DNA from: Globodera rostochiensis
Taxonomy: Eukaryota > Nematoda > Chromadorea > Rhabditida > Heteroderidae
Assembly: GCA_018350325.1 (NCBI GenBank)
Contig: JAEVLN010000004.1
Coordinates: 1-64,000, forward strand
Direction of reading: 5' to 3'
DNA: 64,000 nt
Shown here: piece by piece, positions 40,403 to 51,900 of the stretch
Layout: each line of letters opens with the position of its first letter
Numbering within the stretch: position 1 is the stretch's first letter
Program-made: the position numbers and the translations under genes
Notes under the pieces: generated by a model
The model's database searches: none
Seen by the model: the letters and a program-made list of their open reading frames with translations, nothing else
Told to the model about the DNA's origin: nothing

Positions 40403-42508
40403 ACACAAAATGTTGGCCGACTGCTTGGGCCTCCTCCGCCTCCTCGTCTTCGCTGGGTGATTTTTGGTTGCATTTGAATGGGGCTGGCCCCCCCTTCCCC
40501 CGAGGGGGTTTTTCACAAAAAATATCGGAAAATTCGGGGACCAAAACCCCCGGGAAAAATGTCGGGGAATCGGGGTTTTTAGGGTTGCGCTCCCCGAGAG
40601 GTTTTTTTCACTAAAAAATCAACGAAAAAATTCAGAAAAATTCGGGGGGCGAAAATGTTCTATTATTAAATAATATTTTAAAATTGTTCAATTTTTGCCA
40701 GGCCGTGCCGACGACTTTTTTGATGAAAATTTGTTGAAACGTTCGTCGACGAGTCGGACCAAAAAAAAGTGCGCGCCGCCGGCATCATTTTTTTTTTGTG
40801 TTTAATTGCAATAAAAATTGATTATTTTTAAAATTTGGCAGAATTCGTTGGCATCGAAATTCGACCGACGACAATTCGTCCCGCTCGTCGACAATTCGGC
40901 CAAAGCGCAAAAAGTCGACTGAAAAAGAGCGCCTGCGCAACTTGCAGATCAGTTACCATTTGCGCACGTTGACCGCACTTTGTGCGTCAATTTGTTTATT
41001 TTAATTTGAATTTAAATTTATTTTGATTAATGACAACAAAACACTTTTTAATTTAATGATTTTATCTTTACCCATTTAAATTTTTACTTTTTTATCAAAC
41101 TTTCAAAATGAACAAATGAAAATAAAATTTATTTAAATATTTTATTATTAATAGTTTAAAAAAAGATTACAAATTTTACCCATTTTTATATTTTGTAAAT
41201 TGTTTTGTGTTGCGAATAATTTAAAATTTGAAACATTAATAAGCTTCTTTTTAAGTGCCCGGCGTAAAAACGGGAATTCCGCGCATTCGAACGCTGCGCT
41301 TGGCCAACCGATACATTGCGCATTTGGGCCGCATTTTGCGCGGAGAACACGTGGGCCCCCCCCCCCAAGGGATGTAATCGGATGCCAATGAAAACCCGGA
41401 ATCCGGCATCCCGGAGCCACCGGAATCCGGCATCCCGGAGCCACCGGAATCCGGCACCGGACCCACCGGAATCCGGCATTCCGGAGCCACCGGAATCCGG
41501 CATTTCGGAGTCACCGGAATCCGGCATTTCGGAGCCACCGGAATCCGGCATTTCGGAGCCACCGGAATCCGGCATTTCGGAGCCACCGGAATACGGCATT
41601 TTGGAGTCACCGGAATCAGGCATCCCGGAGATAAAATGTCCGGAATTCGGTTCCATTGTTGGCGGGCACATTTTGAGCCAATTTTTTTGTTTAAACAAAG
41701 ATTTTAAAATAATTGTTTAATTACTACTCTTTTTCCAGATTTTTTGTGAGCAGAGCCAGGCCTGGCGTCTCTTAACCATTGAAGGCAGGCATTGACAATT
41801 TTTTTTGTTTTTTTTTTGAAATTTTTGTTGAAAACCAAAGCTCATCGGCTGGCCCTGACCGGGATATGGACCCATGGAACAATCCCGGCCCCACGGTTTC
41901 AGTCCCGCTGGCTTAAATCCCCCGGGGGCCGGGATCCCGTCAAAAATCCTGGCTGAAAAATTTCGGTGTCCGGCCCTGACCCAAGATCTAATTTTAGCCT
42001 CTGAATTTTATGAATTCCAAATAAATTTTTAAAAAAAGATTTCATTTGTTGACCACTAATTTTTGATTTTATTGTAAAATTTGATTGCATTTGGGGGGGG
42101 GGGCTAAACTTTTAAATGTCAAAATTTTGCATATTAGCCAGCGAATTTTAAACAAAACAAAACAAATTTTGCGAATAAATTTGTTCACAGACTTTGGGCG
42201 CACTGTCGGCGAAGAAATGCAAACGACCAATTCGTACAAGGAACGTGCCGAGTTGGAATTGCTCAGCAGCTGTTCCGCGAGCAGTACAACAACAGCAGCA
42301 ACAACAACAGTTGGTGGTCGTGCCGAATTGACAAGTGAAAAAGATTTTTTACAATTTTTTTTTAAAATTTAAACAAATTTTAGGCCCCGACGGCGATGTC
42401 GGCACGGCGGCACATTTTGCCGACCATCGTCCAGTGGCGGCGGCATTCAGTGATCAGAGAGCAAAAAATTCATCAAAAATTGACCCGTTTATGAGCCGCT
42501 GCTGCTAA
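40403..42508 (+). CDS. Basic helix-loop-helix transcription factor (group A-like)
   Basis: Seen exons: possibly 40403-40455 (Ser/Ala-rich), 40702-40768 (RADDFFDENLLKRSS), 40842-40981, 41256-41350, 41739-41784, 42191-42334 and 42384-42508; all join in phase. The bHLH runs RPKRKKSTEKERLRNLQISY, HLRTLTALLPGVKTGIPRIR, TLRLANRYIAHLGRIL. The loop is split by an intron. TLRLANRYIAHLGRIL closely resembles helix 2 of Twist/HAND/paraxis-type factors; the basic region is atypical (STEKERLRN rather than NxRER). It probably dimerises with an E protein and binds E-boxes (inference). The 41739 exon has a GC donor. The C-terminal part is Thr/Ser-rich and ends KIDPFMSRCC. The N-terminus is uncertain. Confidence 0.78.
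41392..41640. repeat. 24-bp minisatellite
   Basis: About ten units of roughly CCGGAATCCGGCATTTCGGA plus GCCA. It is a multiple of three, so several frames on both strands stay open (PPESGISE or PDSGGSEM repeats). It lies in the intron after the bHLH helix 2 exon, so I treat it as non-coding. Confidence 0.95.
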
Positions 42509-45500
42509 TCTATTTTGAACATTAATTAATTACCAATTGCAATTTTCGATGAAATGCATAAATATTTTGTCTGATTTTTTTGAAATTTTAAAATTTAAAA
42601 AAATCCAAAAATGTTCTTACCCCTTAAAATAATAATAAAAATTTAATGACGATTTTTAAAATTGAAATTGTCCCTAAATCCAATTTAATTTTTTATATTA
42701 AAAAATTTTGCCCAAATTTAGCCTTAAATTCCAATTTTTTAAATAAAAAGTGACCCTAAATCTAAGAAATTCTCACAAATTTAGCCTTAAATTCCAAAAA
42801 TTATTTTTTGAAATTAAAAATTTGTTTTTTGTCGAAATCGCACAAAAATTTGTCTAATAAATTTTTTAATAGCAAAAAAACGGCGATTAATTTTTTATAA
42901 CTCCGAAAAAAAAGTTCGGCATAAATTTCCGCTCCATTTGTTTGGCCGTTTACTCCGACAATTTGCCGCCGTTCAAGCGTTTTGTGTGCCAACATTTTGT
43001 TCCAAAATACGCTAAAATATTTATTTTTAATTTTATATAAATTAAACATTTTAAATTGTTATTTAAACAAATAAAAGGAAATTACACTGATTTAAACAAA
43101 TTTAATTAAATAAACATTATTTAAATTAGCTTTCGAATTTGTTGAAAAATTGCTAAAAAATTTGCAAAATATCCTCCTTTGTTTTTTCTTATTCAAATAC
43201 TTTTTGTTTGAATTTTCACTTATTTACATATTTGTGTCGCACAGCTTTGAAAATAAATAATTTTAGTTTTTTTTTGTTTATCGAAAAATATTTATTTATT
43301 TTTTACTGTTATTTTTTAATAATTTTAAATATTTAAATCCATGATTTTTCGTTATTTTAATAAATTTATTTAAAGTTTGTACTAAACAAACAACCCAATG
43401 GCGCTGACCGACGACCTTAACCGCCGTGTTTGGACATTTTGCGCCGCAGGCCAAATTCAACAATTGCGCCGCGAAAAAATAACAAAAAAATAATTTTAAA
43501 AAATAAAACCAAAAATTAAAAATTAAATAAATGCTTCTTATGCATTAATTGCACAAACGTGTCAAGCGCAAAACATATTTTATTTATTTTTTGTTATTTT
43601 TAAATTTGCCCTCTGGCGCAAATGTCAAATTTGCCCTGCGGCGCAAATGTAGGGGGGGAGGGCCAATCCCCTAAACTATGCGAGCACCCCGGGGGCACGT
43701 CGCACTTTCAAACTTTAAACTTTTCCAAATTCAAATCACAGCTGTCGCCGGAGGCGGAGGCCAAAGATTTGAGGCTTCATATACCGGACAGGCGGGGGGG
43801 GGGGGGAGGGAGGACACAAATGCGCCGGAAGGGCCGTCATATCGTCGCACGGTCGGTGGTTATCCCCCGAGGGGTCGGGGAGGGGGCACCTGTCGAAAGT
43901 CCCCCCCGGCGTCTCCAGCGCCCGAAAATCCCCGAAATTTGCCTCCCGCCACACACATCACTCATCCGTCATCAACTTAAAGCCGTTGCTTGTGCACTCA
44001 TTTCAACCAACCAAATAAATCCATAAGGGCAAAATACTTCGATTGAAAATTCAGAAAAGCTTATTTCCCATTTCCCTATTTCCCTTAGGGGGATTTGAGC
44101 CCCCCCCCCCCCTCCCCCACCTTTAATACACCGCCAACGCGTCTGAACTTCGAGCCCGGCCCAAAACCCAAAATCCCGGACAGGTAGTGCCCGTGCCACT
44201 TCAAATTTAAAAATGCCTGAAAATTCCACAAAATTTTACGATTTATGCAAAAATTTATTGTTAACGCTCAAATCTTAAAAGTATATTTGCTTCTTATATT
44301 ATGCGACCCCCCCCCCCCCCGCAATTTTTGGTGCACAATTTAACTTTCTTTTGATGATAATTAGTAGAGATGCTCGAGACTTGAAATTTACCGAGACTCG
44401 AGAAGACCAAGAAATGATCTCGAAACTCGTGACCTAAAACCTCTCGGTTCGAGACTCGAGACCGAGACTCTCGAGCATCCCTAATAGTTAGGGACCAAAT
44501 TTGTCAATCTTATCAGTTCCCCCCCCCCCCTCACAATTGTAAAGAAAAGGTATCTTTTTTTGGTAGTGCATTTTTTTGGGTAAGAAAACATTTTTCCGGA
44601 AGATTTTATTGCATTTTTGGATAAGAAATTTTCGCAAAAATGTGTTTAAATTTCTTCCATTCTTTTGTGAACAAAGTAAAAATGACTCGTCCGCCGCCTG
44701 CCTTTTTAGAGGTGCCGTTACAGCACGCGCCAACTCTGCGCCAGGCCATTTCAGCGCGGACAGTTTGGGACTCGTCATAATTGACAGCCTGGTGCTCAAC
44801 AACTACAGGGCTAAAAACACTTATGTATGTAGTGGTAGCTCATAAAATTAATTGCAGGAACCTCTATTTGTTCCCAAACAAACAAAATTGTTCTATTTTT
44901 GTACGGCGGCCGGCGGTCCACAAATTATTCCCCCCCCCCCCCCCCCCCTCCCCAGAGGGGTTGGGGGGGGGGGGGGCTGGGCAAATCCATTAAGCGTCCC
45001 GCGTAAATGGCAGCCCAAATGGCGCCTCAAGCAAAACAAAACTAACCGGTGGTGACGGATGAACGAGCCAGCCCCCTGAGGGCCCGAAAAATGGGGGGAA
45101 CGAATATTTTGCCTCAGGGCACACCTTTTACCGGAGCCGCCCCTCGGGGCACACCGCACCGCACCGTTTACCGGTTCTAAGTGCAACGTTGGACTCCATT
45201 TAGAGGGGCTAAATGATGGAACTCGTCAAGGGGAAATGGGGGAAACGACAAAATGACGCCGATGGCTTCTTCTCCTGGGGACAGACGGGCATAGATTTTC
45301 TGATCAAAACCTAAATACATTATTCCCTGGTCCCCGTCCCCTGATCGCTCTACTGATCAAATAGTTTATGTACGTACCTACCTCATCAACAAACACATTA
45401 GTTCTGATCCAAAACAATTTGTTTCTGGTCAAAGTGTGGATAACACTTTGATCAGAACTGATCAATTGTGAACATTTTCTAATCAACAATGAGTTTTAAA

Positions 45501-48500
45501 TCATGTCTGATTCAGAAATTGTGTGCTTTGAGATCAAACGATCAAATATTAAACGAAGCAATCATGAGAATGTTCTGAATACAAAAGAATTTAATTTGAT
45601 CAAAATGATCTCTTCTGGTCCAAACGTTTTACAAAACGAAACAAAAATTTTTATCTTAATTATCGATCAATGTTTTTTTTCTTTTTTTTGGTTATCGCCG
45701 ACCTAAACAAAAGAATTTTTATGGCTGCTGGAGGTGTACTGGAGGTGCGTGCTGAAGGATTATTATAAATTTGTGTCGTCGGCCGGCCGAGGGGTCCCCC
45801 CCCCCCTAAACAATGGCGGCGGGGGGGGGGGGGGGGGAACATCGCCGGGGGGGCATTTTTTGGTATGTAAAACCCGCCACAAAAATCATTTGTCACCCGG
45901 GGGGGGGGGAGGCAAACTCAACAGAGCGCGAGCACCTCTTTCAACACGACGACTTTTTGTACTTGAAATTTTTTCAAATTTTAAATTTTCATTTTTTTTT
46001 GCACTTTTATCCCGGGGGTACGTTTTGTCAATGCGCAGTTTCAGTCCCGTTGAACAGCATTTTCACTTTTTTTTTTTATTGATTTAATTAATTCTAATAA
46101 TTTTGAACATTTTTTTGATTTTATTTTCCATTTATAGACGTTTTAAAATGTAATTTTCGCTATTTTTTTGTTGTTGTATATTTTAGCTTATTTTAATTTT
46201 TAACTAATGAGAAATTTTTAAATTGCCTCAGGCAATTGTAAGGAACCCCCCAAGGGGTTAAACCCCGTCGCCCCCAGTCCCGTAACAAAATCCAATTTGT
46301 CCAAATGTTCTTTCTTCCCCCCCCCCGTTTAGTGTGTTCGGTGGAGAGGAATTTGTTAATTGTTTCCAAAAATTTTTTGTTATCTTCCCCTCCCCCAAGG
46401 AAATTTTTTTTTAAAATCCATTTTTACAATGAATTTTTTTTTCAATTTTTTAACAAAAACATTTTGTTTTCCTTTGTATATAAAAAGCCAATTTAAGCAA
46501 TGCTTTTTATTTTATTTTTATTGCAGGGGCTTTCCCGAAGAAAATTTTTTTTTTTTTTGATATTTAAAAGGTAAATTTCGGCCAGAAGAGCAATTGCCAG
46601 ATTTCAGACCAAAACGGCTAAATACCGGAAGTGTAAAATTTTTGCCGAAAAACCCCCCGGGGGGCGAGGGGTGGAAGGAATTCCACTAAAATTCCCAAAT
46701 TTATTGGCCAAAAGTCGTTAAAAGCATAAAAAACTAAATTCCCCCCCCCCCAATAAGATAAGGCTTAGACAATGTGATGTGATATAATAAATGCAATAAA
46801 ATGATAATTAGCAATAATTGTTGCCTCATAAAATACTATATTAAACACTTTTTGATATTTGCAATTTAATTTTTGTGATTAATTTTTTTTTGAACTTACG
46901 ACAAAATTAATGGCACCATCGACCACATAATGCCTCTACCATTTTTACTTACCATCATGCATTTTGTCCGGACCGATCTTAAATTGTTTTAAGAATTTTT
47001 AAAATTAAAATTAAAAAATTGTGTTTACTTAATACCCTTTAAACTATTATTTTTATGTTTATTTCTTTTTGCGGGAAATTTGGCCTTAAACGTAAGCGTA
47101 TGCCCTTGTTTTTCCCAAATAATTAAATAAATATACCAATTTTTGTCCAATTTGGGAAGATAATTTAATTTCGTAGCAATTGGAACGCAGGTGGCCGAGC
47201 CCCCGGGGGGGGGGGCATTTCGCCAAAGAGAAAAAATATTTGAATTATTATTTAATTATTAAACCACCAAAAAATGGTCCCATTTTCGTCATCAACCACC
47301 GCAGTTTTTGGCTGCATCAAAATATTATTAAAAATTAATTAAATTCATAAATGAAATGTTTCTTATCAAAAACCTTTAAAATAATTTTGCTATTTTTGGG
47401 GTGCAAAATTTTTTAATTTTAAAATTCTCATTTTTGGTGGTGAGGAGGACAATTGGCAAAAACGCAATTTTTGCTCGCTTAAATTAGTTTCCGAGCGGTG
47501 CGTTAAAATAATTGCGGAGCATCGGTCGCCATAAAAAAGAGAAAATTGGGCCGAAATTCGTTTGTTTGTCGGTGCCAAAAACATTTTTTGTTTTAAATTT
47601 ATTTTTGCATTTTTTCTTTAATTTTTCAAAATTCTTTTATATTTTTTTGAAGAAGTTAAGCCTTTCTAGTGCCGAACATTTTGCGCTCGTTTTGGCATTT
47701 TTGTTCCGAAAATTAGTTTTGAGAAAGAATTTTTTTTAAATTTGTCATTTGTTAAAATTAAAATCCGGTGGTCCCACCGGTCGTCTTACCGTAACACTGT
47801 GCCTGATCAGCTGATCAGATGAGCCCCCCATTTAACCTCTGATCATCTCTTACTGTCCACAAATGCCTTAAAACCATGCCGGTACAGTATGGCAAACTGT
47901 GCTGACAATTCACCCATTGCCCAATGCTTTACTGTACGCGCATACAGAAAATTCCTCCACTACCGTATCCGGGTGGTGCCATGTCCTACCGTACCGGTAC
48001 AGTACGGAGTATGGTAAACTGTGGGTCGTGTTAATTTACAAATTTGGGTTTTTACTTTCAATTCCTTAATGATGATGACGGTGGTGGTGGTGGACAGTTT
48101 GTTCTTCCTGCCCCCCCCCATTTGTCCCCCCCCCCCAATGTTTGTCCTCAACACATCGCATCGCTCTCAATCGATTACGCACATTGGCAAGCTTAGAGAG
48201 CCATTTGCTTAGTCGGCCGGCGGTGTACACATTTTCACATGACGATTTGATTGTGAACATGCTGCTGTTGATGAAGATGCTAATGGACGGGAATGGCTTT
48301 TGGGTGTCCGTTAATCCGCGAAATTTTTAAAAAAATTTTACGATTTTTCATAAAATTTTCACGATTTTTACGCTCATCCACAAAGAGTTCGGAATGGGGT
48401 ATGAATAGGCCAACCATTTCGAGCAGTTCGGGGTGGGGGGACTCCCCGACGATTTCGGGGACAGGGAATACGGGGAATGCTTCGGGGTTCACCCCTTTTT

Positions 48501-48951
48501 TAGGCGTTTTATCCATTGCTTTTTGTCCTAAAATGACCGCAAAAGTTGCCGAAAATTGAACATTTTTTATCTGTTTTTTAGCGTTTTATGTTTAAAAAAA
48601 ATTCCCATATTCTTTTTGTAAAGTTTATTACAAAAAAAAGAGTGAATCATTCACCTCATTCCAAATTCCAATCGACGGGAATAAAGCGGAAAAAACATTT
48701 CTTTTTGTTTGTTTGCAACGTTTTTAGATGAAAAAAGTTTCTATCGCAAAAAAAGAAAGGATTTTTTATAATTAAAAAAAGCACAATTTACGTGAAAATG
48801 TACAAAATGTTTTTATAAAATATTGTTTTATCTTTAACATTAAATAAATATTTTTAAATTTGACAAATAAATAAATCTTTTTGCAAATTCTTAATTATTC
48901 ACAGAAAAATAGTCCAACCTTCGAAAGTATTCCCAAATTAATAATAATTCA
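42509..48951. other. Long AT-rich stretch with poly-G tracts and isolated exon-like segments
   Basis: There is no complete gene. Segments that look like exons are: 43398-43448 (MALTDDLNRRVWTFCAA), 43741-43791 (LSPEAEAKDLRLHIPDR, GC donor), 44710-44806 (PGHFSADSLGLVIIDSLVLN, GC donor) and 48145-48327 (LNRLRTLASLESHLLSRPAV then SHDDLIVNMLLLMKMLM). They could be parts of a diverged gene or upstream exons of the RhoGEF; I cannot join them reliably or name them. Many mono-C/G runs, GATCA clusters (45.3-45.6 kb) and a CTCGAG hairpin (44369-44479) occur. Confidence 0.4.
44369..44479. mobile_element. Short CTCGAG hairpin element
   Basis: GATGCTCGAGA at the left and TCTCGAGCATC at the right, flanked by ATTAG and CTAAT, with many internal GAGACTCGAG pieces; 111 bp, potentially fully foldable. 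The same ends occur at 24573-24665, with GATGCTCGAGAAC at the left and GACTCTCGAGCATC at the right. Confidence 0.7.
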
Positions 48952-51900
48952 ATGCTGGTGGCGACAAAGCACGCCAATGGTCTCATAAGCTCCGATGAGA
49001 AAGTAAAAATTACAAATTTAAATTTATTTTCAAAATAATTTAAGAAAAATATTTCATTTAAAATTTTAAATTTTTTTGTTGTTTTTTAGACCCCGCCAAT
49101 GTGTTCAGCAGCTGAACCGCAGCAACATGCTGCTGTTCTTGCACCGTCAAGTTCGAGCTGTACATGGCAGTTGCCACCGTCCGGCGCACTGCTCGCCGAC
49201 GTGGACCTTGAGGGCGGCACATTGCTCAGTGTGGAGGAGGTGCAAATTTTGAAAATATTAAATTTAAAAATTAAAATTCATTTTTTTTTTGGTTGTTTTT
49301 GTGTGATTTTAAAATTTTTTAAAGAGGTTACAATTTGTTGAGAAATTTTAGATTTTAAAACGACGCAAAATCAAATTTGGAATTTTTTGATAATTTTCTA
49401 ATTGATTAAAAATAAAGTATTTAAAGTTAGTTACCCATTCAAATACTTCTTTTTTTCATTTTATTATTAAAATTATATTATAATTAGGCAACAAATTTAT
49501 ATGCACCAAAAATGATGCCAAAAATATGGATTTTTGTTATCCCTAATTATGCAAAATATGTTCCGAAATCCGCAAAAATATGCAAATTTTAATTTTTATT
49601 TTATTTTTTAAATTTAGAGCGAAGAAATTGACCCGGACGATGGGTGTAAAGTGCAGGTGTGCCAATTTCACATTTTGTCCGCCGATCAGACGGAGGAAAG
49701 CACAATAATAAAGCGAAGAAAATTGAAGGTAAAAAAAGGAATTAAAAATTTGCTATTTGAATTTGAACAATTTAATAAATAATTATGAAATTATTCATAA
49801 TTAAATTTTAAAAATATTTAAATTTGCAGGTGAATTGCACGCAATCGCGTAAGCGCTTTGAATATTCAAACGGAAAAGAGCGCGAATTTGAGGAGAAAAC
49901 GGTGGAAATTTTTTTAATAAAATTAAAAAAAAATTGTTTTTTTTTCAGATTTTGGACAATTTGACGTTGTTGTCGTCGTCCGATGGTGTGAATGAAAACA
50001 AAATTGATCCTTTTGAGGTAAAAAAAGTTGTTAAATTTAATAGAGCCCGGCGAGATCGAGATCCCGACCGAGATTTTCTGAGAGTCCAGGTCTCGAATCT
50101 CGGAAATTTGGCAAAACTCCGAGACCTGGACTCTCGAAATTTCGAGACAAATCTCGATCTCGGTCTCGGCCCATCCCCAAATCTTGGTCTCGGATTTTTC
50201 AAAAGTCCGGGCTCTAAAATTTAACATGAATTGAGTAAAAATTAACGAATAAATGTGAAAATTAAAAATTAACGAATAAATGTGAAAATTAAACATTAAT
50301 TATGCTTTAATTAGGTAATTAATATTTACCTATTAATTAGGGTAATTAATATTTTCCCTAATTAATTTAAAACCGCCGATCAAAAAATGTCAAGGGTTTT
50401 GGGGTGGTCGGAGGGTGCCAACACTAAAAATGTAATTAATTTAGTATAGAAATTGCTATTAATGTAAATTAACAACACTAATTAATATATATTAATAATG
50501 TTAATTAGGTAATTAATGTTGGCGCCTTCCATTTGCAGAATGACGCGTCGGCCAACGACATTCAGGATGTGCTGTTGCGCACCCACGACAGTTTCTTGTT
50601 GCTTTTGCGCGAGAAAAAGGACGCACTGATCAAAATGTTTCCGGAATTGTGAGCAAATTTTTTGTTTAAATTTAAATTTGAAGCATAAAAATTATGGAAA
50701 AAACGTTTAAAATGAAGCATTTGTTTATATAAATATAATAAAATTTTGAAATATGTTTAACTAAATTTGCCGTACAGATTTTCCAACCTTCGCACAATGC
50801 CGGCCATTTTTGAGATGCTCCCATCGACTGTAATGGAAACGGTAAATGAAGCAATGCTTTTACTTATTAATTTAATTACTAATTAATTAAATTAATTATT
50901 AAAACATTGCCATCGGCAGATTGTCAACGACGACGGCAGCACCACAACACGCACAAAATGTTCAAAGGCATTCAGGCAAAAAACAATTTGACGCACTTTA
51001 TTTAAATTAATGACTTTTTTTTCATATTTTTAATTGCTTTTTAGAAATTAAGAAAATTGTGAATTCAATAAAAAAAAAGTAAAAATAATAATAATAATTT
51101 TTCTTTTAAAGTTCCCACTACACGCGCCACGAGACATTTGTGAACGGCATTCGCAAAGAGTGCACCACACGCTTCCGCGCTTTCATGGAATACGCCGGGC
51201 CGGACGGTGGCTTTTGCATACGGTAGCCGCCGATTTGGTACTCTAAACTGGACTGGGACTCAATTGGACACTTCCTTATTCATTATGCCAGATTTAAAAA
51301 ATGGATGATTTTATGACATTTGAGCCCCGGGCATTTGTGTCAAGTTGGCGTATTTCTAGGGCATAACTGCAGTCAGGTGCAGGCGCAGATATTTAATACA
51401 CAATTGCCGGGACCCAAATACCCGGGACCCAAATGCCAGGGACCCAAATGGCCGGGACTCAAATGCCCGCGACCCAAATGCCCGAGACGCAAAGGCCCGG
51501 GAATTACAAATTGCGAGGCGTAAAAGTCCGGGGCTCAAACAAATTAATTTTAATTTCAGCCTCAACGACAACGCTGACAATGATCTGAGTGAGGACGAGG
51601 GCATCGAATTGGAGGAGGACACCCGGAGTCGGATCAGCCGATCAGGGTCCTCCTAAAAAAATCATTTTTGAACAACAAAAAAAATTCTTCAATTTTTTTT
51701 ATAGCCTCTCCGAAATTCCGGACACCCAATCGGCGCTGGTGGTGACCGGCAAGCAGGGACAGCCATTGCTCGTCGATCAAACGGTGGCTAAACGGCACGA
51801 AAAGGTGGCGGCACGGCATTGACACAAAAAAAAATTTTGCCAAAATTTTCTTTTTAGGCCCAATTTTTTAATGTGAATTCATTTTTTCTTAAAAATTTTT

